DNA of 64,000 nt from Paraspadella gotoi (lineage: Eukaryota; Chaetognatha): the NCBI GenBank assembly GCA_051294375.1, contig CM119265.1:21576278-21640277 (forward strand), written 5' to 3'. A program made the position numbers and the translations under genes. Position 1 is the stretch's first letter, and each line of letters opens with the position of its first letter. Shown here piece after piece: positions 1 to 9,330 of the stretch. The notes below the pieces were generated by a model. That model ran no database searches. It was not told the origin of the DNA and worked only from the letters and a program-made list of their open reading frames with translations.

Positions 1-1034
1 CGTCGAGGAGGCGAATCTCATCGCCACTCTCCCCGAAGGCATCGACGCCAATTCTCCTTCGACGGAGAAGCAAGTGACGTTTAACCTCGACCCGCAAACG
101 ATCCTCGTTGATCCTTCACTGCCCGCCGCGTCGACAATGGAGGGCGCACTGGTTGAGAGCAGCGCGGAAAGTGCTGGAAACGATGTCGCCGCGGGTGGGT
201 TTAATAGAATTAAGTGGGTTGTTTTGTTTAAAAATTTAATTAGTAGCTAATTAGTAGCTAATTAGCTAATTATCACTATATTTTCGTAAAAATCTTTTTA
301 ATGATAATTAAAATAAGAATTTTTTCTTTAAACTTTTCAGATGTTAAGTTGGACGCTGAGGACTCTAGCGTCTACTCCAGTGTCTACGCTGAAGAAGAGA
401 CTGATACTTGTTCGACGGTCTCGTCCATTCCGGCTGCTGAAGCTTACAGGTTAAGAAAATATGTTCGTGTCATCATTTTGCTTCCTCTTCGTGCTCATAA
501 GTTCATTCAGTTCTTACTCTAAATACATTTTTTTAAAGGCCCGAATATATTGAGTACATTTTCGACAAGAAGCCCGGCGTGGCAATTTTGGAACCCATCG
601 CCGAATGCTCTTCCGACGTATCCCTCACGTCACAAAGCAGCTCCATCTCCTCAAAGCCTCAGTCCTTTCCTGCCGTCTCCTCCAAAGCCCACCGGCGCTT
701 CAGCGTATCAAACCTCGGCTCCGTCGAGGAAAGACTAGAGGAACGACTCGAGGAAATGGACAAAAGCGTCTCCATGGAAACGCTCTCCGTGCGAGAGGCG
801 AATTCTATCGACGCTGCCGCATCCGACTCGAGCCCTCCGACAACAGAGCTCGACACCGGGACGCCGATATCGTCGTCGACGGCCGTCGTCGTCACTGCGA
901 GCGAGTTGGAGACGCTGGACGACGCCGCCAACGCCATCGAGAAGATCGCCACGGAGATAGAGGGCGGAACGGAGACTGAAGGGGAAGGAAATCTCGAAAA
1001 GATTCTTAAAGGATTTTTAGATCGAAACGCTTGA
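1..1034 (+). CDS. 3' end of an unrecognised acidic Ser/Glu-rich protein gene (partial)
   Basis: Three exons fit without a phase break: 2-194, 341-449 and 539-1034 (TGA-type end after the residues FLDRNA). Donors are GTGGGT and GTTAAG; acceptors are TTTTCAG and TTAAAG; intron phases 1 and 2 are kept. The encoded C-terminal segment of about 265 residues is hydrophilic and low in complexity, rich in Ser, Glu, Thr and Ala, with one more ordered stretch (PEYIEYIFDKKPGVAILEP) and a Leu/Glu-rich stretch (SVEERLEERLEEMDKS) that could be a short coiled coil. I see no signal peptide, membrane segment or known domain. The 5' part lies outside the window, so total length is unknown. The reading frame is well supported by splice phase and by GC-rich exons against AT-rich introns; the function is not known. 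Confidence 0.75.
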
Positions 1035-1170
1035 TTCAATTGTCTTCAATTTATTTTACATATTAAATGTATGTACATTGCCATTAACTTTACCTTTGGC
1101 TAATAATTTGAGTCTGTTTTTCGTTAATCCAGAATTCGTGTAATTGAAAAGAAGTTTCTGCCGGTCGTGA
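1035..1170. other. short intergenic spacer / 3' UTR
   Basis: AT-rich sequence between two genes on the same strand. It contains AATAAT-like A-rich stretches but no clear polyadenylation signal that I would single out. Confidence 0.4.
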
Positions 1171-2774
1171 ATGACGCGCCTGTACAGTGACGCCATGGAT
1201 TACACGGAGCATCCCCGCCACCGCCCCAATCCAAACCGGGGGGGCGCGCGGCCCGATTTCCGTCGATTCCACGAGTCGGCCATGAGAGGCGCGCCTTTTC
1301 GCAACGGCTCCCTCCGCCTCCCGATGAGAGGCCAGGGGCCGTTAAACGACGTTATGTTCTCTCCGTTAGCTCCGATGCCGCCGCTCCCTCCGATGGCTCT
1401 GCCTCCGATAGGTAGGACCCAAAAATAGCAAAAGGAAAACAAAATTATACTCTTTTGCTCATTTTATTTTTCCTTTGACTCAGCCAACGGTCATCACCTC
1501 ATCGTCCCTCACAATGGGCCGCTCCTCTCGCCCCCGCCGCGCCCCCGCATGAGCGTGACCAAGGGAGAGTGGATTCCTCTTACCAAGTTAGGCCGACTCG
1601 TCAAGGAGATGAAGATCAAGAGTCTGGAGGAGGTCTTCCTCTACGACCTCCCGATACTAGAGCCAGAGATCTTCGAGCACTTTCTGGGCATCACAATCAA
1701 GGAAGAGGTGCTGGCTGTCGTCCCGACAGACAAGACGCTGCCAACAGGAGAAAGATGCGTCCGGTTCAAGGCGCTGGCCGTAGCGGGAGACAGCAACGGA
1801 CACGTCGGGCTCGGGGTTCAGATATCGAAGGAAGTAGCCGTCGCCATTGCGGGTTTGTGGTTTAGTTTTTCTTAGGTTTTTTTTTTTGTTTTGTTTGTTT
1901 GTTTGTTTGCTTGATTTGATTTTTAATTAGCCGGATTGAAAGAAAAGTATGCGAAAATTAAGTGCGCTCTATTGTATTTGTCATCATTCGTCATCATTTG
2001 TTTTCTTTTTTGCGTCAAAGGAGCAAGCCTGGCGGCCAAGCTGAACATCATCCCTATTCGACGTGGGTTTTGGAGTCGCCCTCAAGCTCTCAACAACCAG
2101 ATGGTCGACCGCCCCCATACTCTCCCGAGAAAAGTAAATGGCGCCTTCGGTAGTGTCACCGTTCGTCTCGTCCCGGCGCCGAGAGCTTCGGGCTGTGGAT
2201 CAGCCCCGCCCGTGGCTCAGAGGTTTAAAAATGCGGCGATCACAGGCGTTGTCATTGAAGAATTTTTAGACAAGCCCCTTTTCTTCTAGAATTCTGTCTT
2301 TGGCTGGTGTGGAAGATGCCTACTTTATAAGCCACGGACCTACATTAGATTTGGGTTTTCTGTGCAAAGCAACGCTCAACGCTCTTAGGGAGACTTTTTC
2401 CTATTTTCAAGTAGGTGCTACTTATATTTCTCATTCGTATGTACGTAGTTGAGATTGTCGGTATGTTATGTTCTCGATAGGAAGAAGTATTTAACATCAC
2501 TCGAGCTTCGCAAAACGTGATTCCTGATTTGCTTCACGGCGGCGCCACCATTGAAGCCATGCTGCACCAAATTGACCTCGACAATAACAGCGGAGCAATG
2601 TTCAACCACAACCGATTTCCCTTCGCCCCGCACGGAACGGGGGCGCCGCAGGGGCTTGAAAACGAAAGGAAAAATGGCGAGTGTTTTTATGTTCAAAATA
2701 ATTTTCGATGTCATCGGTTGGGAACCCATATCCTTCTTATATTTCGGCTCTTTAATCCCAATATCCAGATATAG
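1171..2774 (+). CDS. RPS2: diverged 40S ribosomal protein S2 (uS5) homologue
   Basis: Exons are 1171-1411, 1484-1852, 2021 to about 2245, about 2290-2410 and 2481-2774. Canonical RPS2 is the uS5 protein of the small ribosomal subunit. The core is recognisable: [61 protein letters not shown] and SAPP appear in family order, as does the later [23 protein letters not shown]2 is normally one of the most conserved proteins, yet many usually fixed residues differ, and the expected C-terminal tail is replaced by an unrelated one ([20 protein letters not shown]...). The N-terminus is Pro/Arg/Gly-rich ([17 protein letters not shown]). Start is ATG 1171 or ATG 1195. The join from about 2245 to 2290 does not resolve with GT-AG in frame; it needs an unusual splice or a one-base sequence error. 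It could be a neofunctionalised paralogue or a decaying copy. The gene may continue into the exons to 3876. Confidence 0.75.
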
Positions 2775-3086
2775 GCGAGCCATCACCAAATGGTGATCCT
2801 CTAAATTATTTTATTTAAATTTTCTTATTTTAATAATATTAATTTTTTTAGTAATTTCTAATTATATTATTATTATTATTACTACTATTATTAATATCAT
2901 TATTGTTATTAATTTTTTTTTTAATTCATTTTTAAAATTTATTATATCATTTTTATTTATTTTCTTTTTCTTTTTTCTCTTTATGCGATTGGTTTTAAGA
3001 TTTTAGTAATGTGTGACGTCCCCTTTCGTCCATTCCAATTTCGATTTTGCTTTACTGAGTCGAGTACTATCTTCTCGGTGCTCAGT

Positions 3087-3876
3087 CAATCGCCGTCTCA
3101 TCGAAGCTCAGATACACCGCGACCTGGGGCTTAACCTCAACCACCCCGACATCCGATTCGACGCAGGCGTTTTCCCCTTGCCCGTCATGCACGGTCTCGG
3201 GCATAAGCCGGCCAAGTTCGTACCGTCAAGGTGAGAGGGCTTTTGTTTTATTCTCGATTTCGCTATAATTCGTTTACTACATGGTGTTCACAGCAAACGA
3301 GGGCCACAGTTAGCGCCGATCCCGACACGGAAGCGTTCATTGATTCCTATTGTGGCGCCTCCGCCAGAAGACGCTGTCGTCGGCGCTGGGGGTGACGGCG
3401 GCGGGGACGTGGTGCACGAGGAAGTGGACGCTGACGATGACGCTCACAAGGGGATCGGGTTGGATAACGGGGCTACTCGTGAGTTAATTCTTCCTTGTCA
3501 TATTTTTATATTAGCCATTAACTAATAACCATTAGCCATTAACACTATTTTAGAAATTCATACTTCTAGTTCTATGACCGTTCCTTTCTCATTTATTTTC
3601 ACTTCCTACTCTTTTCTTTTCTCAGCTCTTGAAGTGTGCCTTTCTCTGCGTCCCCGTCCGACTCAAGCGGATCACGAGGCTTCGGCCGTGGAGGATTGCG
3701 AGAGCACGGCCTGGCGCATTTTGGCGCCGGCGTTCGTGCCACGGCGCCAGAATCCGCAAGATCAGTCGGGAGACGCCCCTTTTACGGAGGTCTTGATAAA
3801 TGAGGGGGGCGTTGAAATCGTGGATCCTGCCGTCCAGAGGCTCGTCGATGAGTCTGCTTCGACCAATTGTGACTAG
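3087..3876 (+). CDS. three 3' exons of unknown product, possibly the end of the RPS2-like gene
   Basis: Exons 3087 (approximate start) to 3230, 3294-3478 and 3626-3876 (TAG) join in consistent phase with good GTGAGA and GTGAGT donors and CAG acceptors. They encode about 190 residues: a first part with DIRFDAGVFPLPVMHGLGHK, a basic/proline stretch (KRGPQLAPIPTRKRS), an acidic Gly/Asp-rich linker, and an end that reads RILAPAFVPRRQNP ... VDESASTNCD. I recognise no family. There is no convincing ATG just upstream, so these exons should belong to a gene starting further 5'. The nearest candidate is the RPS2-like gene 300 bp upstream on the same strand, but I could not find a phase-compatible splice linking them. 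Confidence 0.55.
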
Positions 3877-5799
3877 AGATGTCATACGGTTATATTTTCA
3901 GGTTTCGTTTTCATCTCGTGACAGACTCGAGTGTTAGAGGAGACTTTTCGGAGACGTAGAAATGAATAATAATTAAGAGCTAATTAATTCAATCCTCCTC
4001 CTTTCCAATGAAATATTTATCTCTCGTTGTCGCTTTATTTATGCATATTGTTTGCATATTGTTATTTAGAGTTATTCTTGTTGATTTTTCCTTCACAACT
4101 GATTTCTACGCAGGTTACTTTTTTCGCTTATGGAATATGGTATGGATGTTTCGTGACTATTTTGAATCGGATAGATCGAGAGGTCGATCGTTCTTAAATT
4201 TGACAACATTGCATTGAGTGAAATCTTCAAATTGTAGATAGCACCATCCTCTGAATTACAAGGTATTAAATATATCTCAAATTTTTTTATCTTGCCAGAC
4301 GGGCGAATGCCCGTCTTGGGCGAGGATGTTAATTCGTTTCTGCTTCTTTTGACCGTAGTCGTCTCTGTCGTCGTCACGCTGTTTTAACATTGAAAATTTA
4401 TTCAAGTGTGTAACCATAGCCATAGGCTTAGGAAGCTGAAAATTTAAATATGTCTTCTCATCATGGAGGTCTTTTAAATTGTTGTTTCATATTCTTACAC
4501 TCGTTTGTTTGTTATATTTACAGCGGCTGTCCAGTTTCTCTCTTTTTCTCTCTCTCTTTTAATTATATTATATTATATATATTGTATTAACTATGATTTC
4601 TACTTTATCTTACAATTGTCTAAAAATTAAAATGATAATCTATGAACCAGATAATGTTCTTCAATTATGTTTTTATGACTTTTTTATTTTAATTATATTT
4701 TTTACTGTTTTCCCGGTGATGGTATCTTGTCATAAACCGCTAAATTTGGACCAGGATCTTTAAAACTAATTAGTTGCCCCGCGAGTACTCGCGGAGACAC
4801 TCGCTTTTCCGTTGGTCTGTCCGTCGGTATGTCTGTCCATCGGTCTGTCCCACTAACATTAAAAATGCATATAATTCGACTATAATTCGTTGCTCATTTG
4901 TTAAGACAGGGAAAAACCTCAAATCTCAGGAACTGCTAGCGCCGCCTTTAGTAAATATTAAAACTATAAGAAATAAAAGACTCAATGCAGTGCATGTCAT
5001 AAATACAAGGGCTAAGAAAGTTTTTGTCATATTATGTTATGTCATATCATGTAATCAAAGGGAAATACACGTAAAAATAAAGTCATTGCGGCGCAACACA
5101 TTGGAATTACTGTTTTTTGTTTTTTTTTAATACTAAGAAACGGGCACTTAAAATTTAATTTTTTTTTATTTTAAAAATTGAGTTCAACTTTATTAGTTCA
5201 TAGTATATCTAATTCTATTAACAAATTTATGCAACTCTTTATCCTGAGTATTTATTGAGTACTATCTACCCTTACTCACTTAGTCGATTTTTGCGACGCA
5301 ATTGAAGTCATAAAAAGATTTTCGCCCCCCTTTTGAGATTCTTTCTTCCCAGCAACGGCCCCGATTTAGGGCTATTGAATTTGGCTGTTGCTTTTCTTGA
5401 ATCGACGCCGTCGAAATTCTTGCGAAGTCCTCTCTTAACGCATTTAATCAAGTTAAAAACGAGTTTTCATGACAAAGTCAAGCGTTTGCTGTCTGATTTA
5501 GTCATCGTTTGATTCAAATACCGCTGCGATAAACTCGTGACGCCGACCTATTTTTTTCCTTGTACCTTGCGTAGTCTCAAGACTAAAGGGCGGTGATTCG
5601 GTCGCGGAAGCTCTGTTGTATTCCTACTCGCGCAATGTTCGCCTAAAACCCTGCGAACTATATTTTTCTATCGAATTTTCGTCAAGACACTATTCGTTTT
5701 AGCGATTCTCCTATCTTCTCAAAGATTTTCTTCGTCTTAATAGTTAAAATTTTCGAAACATAAACGAATTTAAAGCGTTTAAACTCTGGAAATGGCCCC
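3877..5799. other. AT-rich gene-poor stretch
   Basis: No ORF with coding character or splice support. It holds a small hairpin with GACGGGC/GCCCGTC arms near 4299, pyrimidine-rich tracts near 4540, and one copy of the hairpin-headed GTCTGTC repeat (listed separately). The segment 5280-5799 is less AT-rich and could be the upstream region of the signal-peptide exon at 5800. Confidence 0.5.
4775..4880 (+). repeat. copy 1 of a hairpin-headed GTCTGTC interspersed repeat
   Basis: A perfect 16-bp palindrome (CCGCGAGTACTCGCGG, 4779-4794) is followed by AGACACTCGC and a GTCTGTCCGTCGG tract with three imperfect repeats to about 4855. The same architecture occurs at 8596, 13565 and 21367. Ends are not defined. 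Confidence 0.5.
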
Positions 5800-5869
5800 A
5801 TGGCTGCTCCGCGCATCTACCTCAAAGCTTCGTTAGCCTTGTTTATTTCGTTGCAACTCGCTGTGAAAG
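5800..5869 (+). CDS. candidate first exon encoding a signal peptide
   Basis: ATG at 5800 opens MAAPRIYLKASLALFISLQL followed by AVKG, which has the basic-hydrophobic-polar layout of a secretory signal peptide. It ends at a plausible donor (AAAG|GTTGGT) in phase 1. No in-frame continuation is visible nearby. The next plus-strand gene is the DCC-like receptor, whose exon at 13337 accepts phase 1, so this could be an alternative first exon under a distal promoter. It could equally be the start of an unrecognised gene or a chance ORF. Confidence 0.35.
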
Positions 5870-6246
5870 GTTGGTTCCAGCGCCCGTTTGGCAATGAATC
5901 TGTTCAAATGTTGTTTGCCTAACTGTAATTTCGATTGCGTATGCCGTTTTCTTTATTCATATCGTATAATGATAATAATGTATTATAAGTATATAGGTCG
6001 TGTCTCATAAGAACGTTTCCGGATGTCGTCCGTTACCATGCGATGCCTATTTTATCCGGGTCTTTCTTTAATCCTGAAGGAAACCGGGTCATCGGTTACT
6101 ATGTATATTCACTTTGTATGAGTGATTTTTCAAAATGTTATGAACGTTATTAAAGATTTAAATAACTTGGTGTGGTAATAATCAGTCCATAACGAATAAT
6201 GATGGATTTGCGGGATAGATTTTTTTTTTTTAATATTCTGCATGTA

Positions 6247-7134
6247 CAGTGTGTCCCAATGGTACTGTCTGTTAAGAAAAGCTTACTGCTCATATACCAG
6301 ATCAAAAAACTTTAATTCATTATAATGAATATGCGCACAAGTATGGACCATTTTATAGGATACCTAAATTTTAAAAATTGAACAAAGCAAACTCCTGTAT
6401 TTATTACATGAAGCAAATGGTATAAAAATTTTTTCAGTGATTTTTAAAAAAAAAATAATAGCAACCATTTTGTTCATGCTTAATGATTCAATCGCCCACA
6501 ACTTCAAATAATAAAATTTAAATATTAAATTAATTAGCATATTTTAATAAACTTTCATATTTTTTTTAATGTTTATTTCTTTTTATTATTGTACTTATTT
6601 TTTACAAATTACAATTTAAATAATTGATATCTTATGGTGGACTAAAATCCACCAACCGTTCATCAGCGGCCATTGGTGCCGGAGGCAAGTCATTCGCCTC
6701 CCAACCCAAAGGTCCGGGGTTCTAGCCCGGTGGTCGTCTGGCAGTTAAGAGGGACGGGGCGCTTAACCCGCCTGTAACATGGTGTTACAGCCTGATCCGA
6801 AGCTCAGGGACTGCTTATATTGAACGGTTCTGTCACTAACATATAACAATAATCACTGTCTCTTCAATCTATTTAAAATATTTTTTTACATAATTTTTTT
6901 TAATAAAATTTATTTTAAAGTAAAAAAAATTATCTAAAAATTAAAAAAGTGAGAAATGAGGACACATTTAAATTGAATGTTCTGCAAAGAAAAATTGATA
7001 AAAATTGAATTTGAAATATAGTATCATAAATGGTAAGAACTTATCTTTGACATTGTTATCTCAAAAATAACATTTTATAACACAGTTCTGTACAATATGT
7101 AAAAGTTAACCGACAATACCATTGGGACACACTG
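6247..7134. mobile_element. non-autonomous DNA transposon (MITE-like), TA target duplication
   Basis: The ends are inverted repeats of about 28 bp: CAGTGTGTCCCAATGGTACT at 6247 and the complement CAGTGTGTCCCAATGGTATT reading inward from 7134. The element is flanked by TA on both sides (6245-6246 and 7135-7136), as expected for Tc1/mariner-type insertion. The 888-bp interior has no transposase ORF, so it would need enzyme in trans. A tRNA-like SINE-type segment is nested inside (6653-6840). The two ends differ at few positions, which suggests moderate age. Confidence 0.8.
6653..6840 (+). repeat. tRNA-like SINE-type segment nested in the transposon
   Basis: This GC-richer island in an AT-rich element contains GGAGGCAAGTCATTCGCCTC followed by AAAGGTCCGGGGTTCTAGCC, which resembles an anticodon arm followed by the T arm/B box of a tRNA (consensus GGTTCGANTCC). 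A weak A-box-like region lies just before it. The segment is bounded by short inverted repeats (AACCGTTCA at 6653 and TGAACGGTT near 6821). Family and exact ends are unknown. Confidence 0.45.
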
Positions 7135-7477
7135 TAGTATAGTTTTGTAAATCGCTCTTGCCAGTTTTTATAACATTTTTGCAGATAAAAACAACAGCAC
7201 ATACCGCGAAATAATTCCCGATAGGTTGTTTACTATGTTTAGTATGCAATTTAGTATTTATATGCTTTAAATTTAAACCTTTCTAAATAATTTTCAATTT
7301 AAATTAATCAAAGTGTAATGTTATTTTAATCAAGGCCAACGAATGACATACGGAAGGTCAAATAAATTTAAATTGAATGTTGATTAAATGTTTAAACGGA
7401 TTTGAGATAAAATGATAATTCACAAAATTAAAAGTAAGAAAGCGGTGAAGTTGAACTAACAATTTATGGACTTTTTA

Positions 7478-8035
7478 CAGGCTTCATATTATAAAATGAG
7501 GTACCTATTTTTTGTGACCAGAACATGTTTCGAGAAAACTACTGGACCAAATTTATTAAAATCTGGTATGAATTTTTTTAATTATTTTTGTTTTGAACAG
7601 TTGCATAGACGTTTACTCTTCCACAAAAACGTATTTATTACCACAAAAATATTAGTTTACCTTAATTTTAAGCTACATGAACATCAGCAGTTCAAGTCAG
7701 ATGAACCATGCATTTCCATCAATGCTTAATTCACGAAAATTTATCAATTTTTGTTCTAAATTTCTTTTTTTTTGTCAATGTACCTGATGCTACTAAAAAA
7801 AATTTTATATTATAAAAAAAATATTTTTAGCTTTTTTGGACCCCCAGGGGTCCACCCCCAGGGCCCTGTATCTCTTGTCAGGGGTTGAATATCAAAATTC
7901 GCCTCGATAGTTCCATTTATATTGTCATTAGAACTCAAAATGTAAAATTTCATTAAATTCGATCGGGTAGTTTGGTTGGAACAGATTCTGGTCACAAAAA
8001 AAAGGGTACCTCATTTTATAATATGAAGCCTTCTG
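7478..8035. mobile_element. second short inverted-repeat transposon remnant (MITE-like)
   Basis: Terminal inverted repeats of about 40 bp are present: GCTTCATATTATAAAATGAG at 7481 and its complement ending at 8030, continuing through GGTACC and the GTGACCAGAA motif. TA lies immediately outside each end (7476-7477 and 8036-8037), and both ends begin CAG, fitting a Tc1/mariner-type target. The 558-bp interior has no ORF; it includes a GGACCCCCAGGGGTCC self-complementary stretch near 7839. It lies only about 340 bp from the preceding element and has different terminal repeats. Confidence 0.75.
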
Positions 8036-8595
8036 TATTAAAATTTTTATACGGAGATTCTAATCATTCTACAGGGTAGTTATTCAAAACTTCGAAAATC
8101 AGTATCACTTAATTCTTTTTTTATTTTGAGACGAATCACGTACGTTAAAATAAAAAAAATCATTTGAAGATAATTAACCAGACCTTGTTTTAATTATGTA
8201 TGCAATGCGATAAGCACTGTTGGAAAAACCATTCCTGCCACAGCACCCAAAAAAATCACAGCTGCTCTTCATAAACACTTTTGAAAGATTGAGTTATAGC
8301 TCAGAGACGGTTTACCCTAGGCTATCAATATTTTTGTTATAAGTCATATGGGTCCCTACCTTTCAAACGCCCAATTTAGCAAAGTTAAAGGGAATTTGAT
8401 ATGGATAATAGCCAGAAAGCCAGAAAATCCTTAAGTCAAAAATTAAAATGTTGCTGCATCTGAAATCATTTTTTTCAGCTGTAAACAATAAAGCCAATAG
8501 AGCCATACATATTAAACCTAAGAGTATTGGCTCTTCATAAATGACAGTAGTAGACTGCAGCAATGGTTTTTCACCCAATAGCAAAAAATTTTTTT
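8036..8595. other. AT-rich intergenic sequence
   Basis: I see no gene, RNA or clear repeat in this stretch. Confidence 0.4.
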
Positions 8596-8880
8596 TGTCG
8601 GATCTGCTTATCAGCAGATTCCGACTCTATAATGCAATCCGTCGGTCCCCCCCTAAATCTTGTCGGGCACTCAAATCATGTCAGAACATCGAATTATAAT
8701 AAATTGTGCCAAAAAATGTCCGTCCGTCCGTCTTTCTGAAGGTCCGTCCCACCTTTTCATTAAACTCCAATTACTCGTTATTGGATGGATAGATTGGATT
8801 GAAATTATGTGTGTGGGTAGGAAACTGTATGATTGAGCTGGATATAATGTTTCGATGGAATCGTGCGAGTGGAAATGAGT
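8596..8880 (+). repeat. copy 2 of the hairpin-headed GTCTGTC repeat (longest match)
   Basis: It starts with a hairpin (CGGATCTGCT-TATC-AGCAGATTCCG, 8600-8623), then CTCTATAA, AAATCTTGTCG, TCATGTCAGAACATCGAATT, a GTCCGTCCGTCC tract, and a 3' segment with TTGAAATTATGTGTGTGGGT. The copy at 21367 follows the same order and shares long near-identical blocks. A partial 3' echo (TTTTGTGTGTGGGTAGG) is present at about 8983. Confidence 0.7.
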
Positions 8881-9114
8881 TTAAATGAAAAAAAAACAAA
8901 ACAAAAGTAATATTTACTCATAAGTATTTTTACTCATAATTATTATATTGATTAAAAATTAGATAAATAAATTGGAAAGAAATTTTGTGTGTGGGTAGGA
9001 AAGTATGTGGTTAAGCTGGATATAAATTTTTGATGGAATCGTAGTAGTGGAAAGTGGATTAAATTATAAAACCAAAAGATATATTTATTTGAATTTTTAA
9101 AAGTTTCTCTCTCT

Positions 9115-9330
9115 CTCTTTGATTGATTGATTGATTGATTGACCAAAATATGCCAGTTGACCAAATTATTCAAGTTGAGCTAATTATGCCGGTTGAACAA
9201 ATTATAATAGTTGAGCAAATTATTCCAGTTGAGCAAATTATTCCAGTTGAGCAAGTTATTCCAGTTGAGCAAATTATTCCAGTTGAGAAAATTATGCCAG
9301 TTGAGAAAATTATGCCAGTTGACCGGGGGT
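9115..9330 (+). repeat. GATT microsatellite followed by an 18-bp minisatellite
   Basis: A GATT run (9119-9142) leads into about ten degenerate copies of an 18-bp unit, best seen as CCAGTTGAGCAAATTATT, to about 9320. The unit is a multiple of three, so it stays open in frame and would encode a VEQIIP-type hexapeptide, but start and splice evidence are lacking. I treat it as a minisatellite. Confidence 0.7.

Noticed and set aside
2245-2290. A possible 22-nt intron in the RPS2-like gene (GTTGTC...TTTTTAG)
   Set aside because: It would restore the frame, but 22 nt is shorter than introns that animals normally splice; a sequence error or a different splice is more likely.
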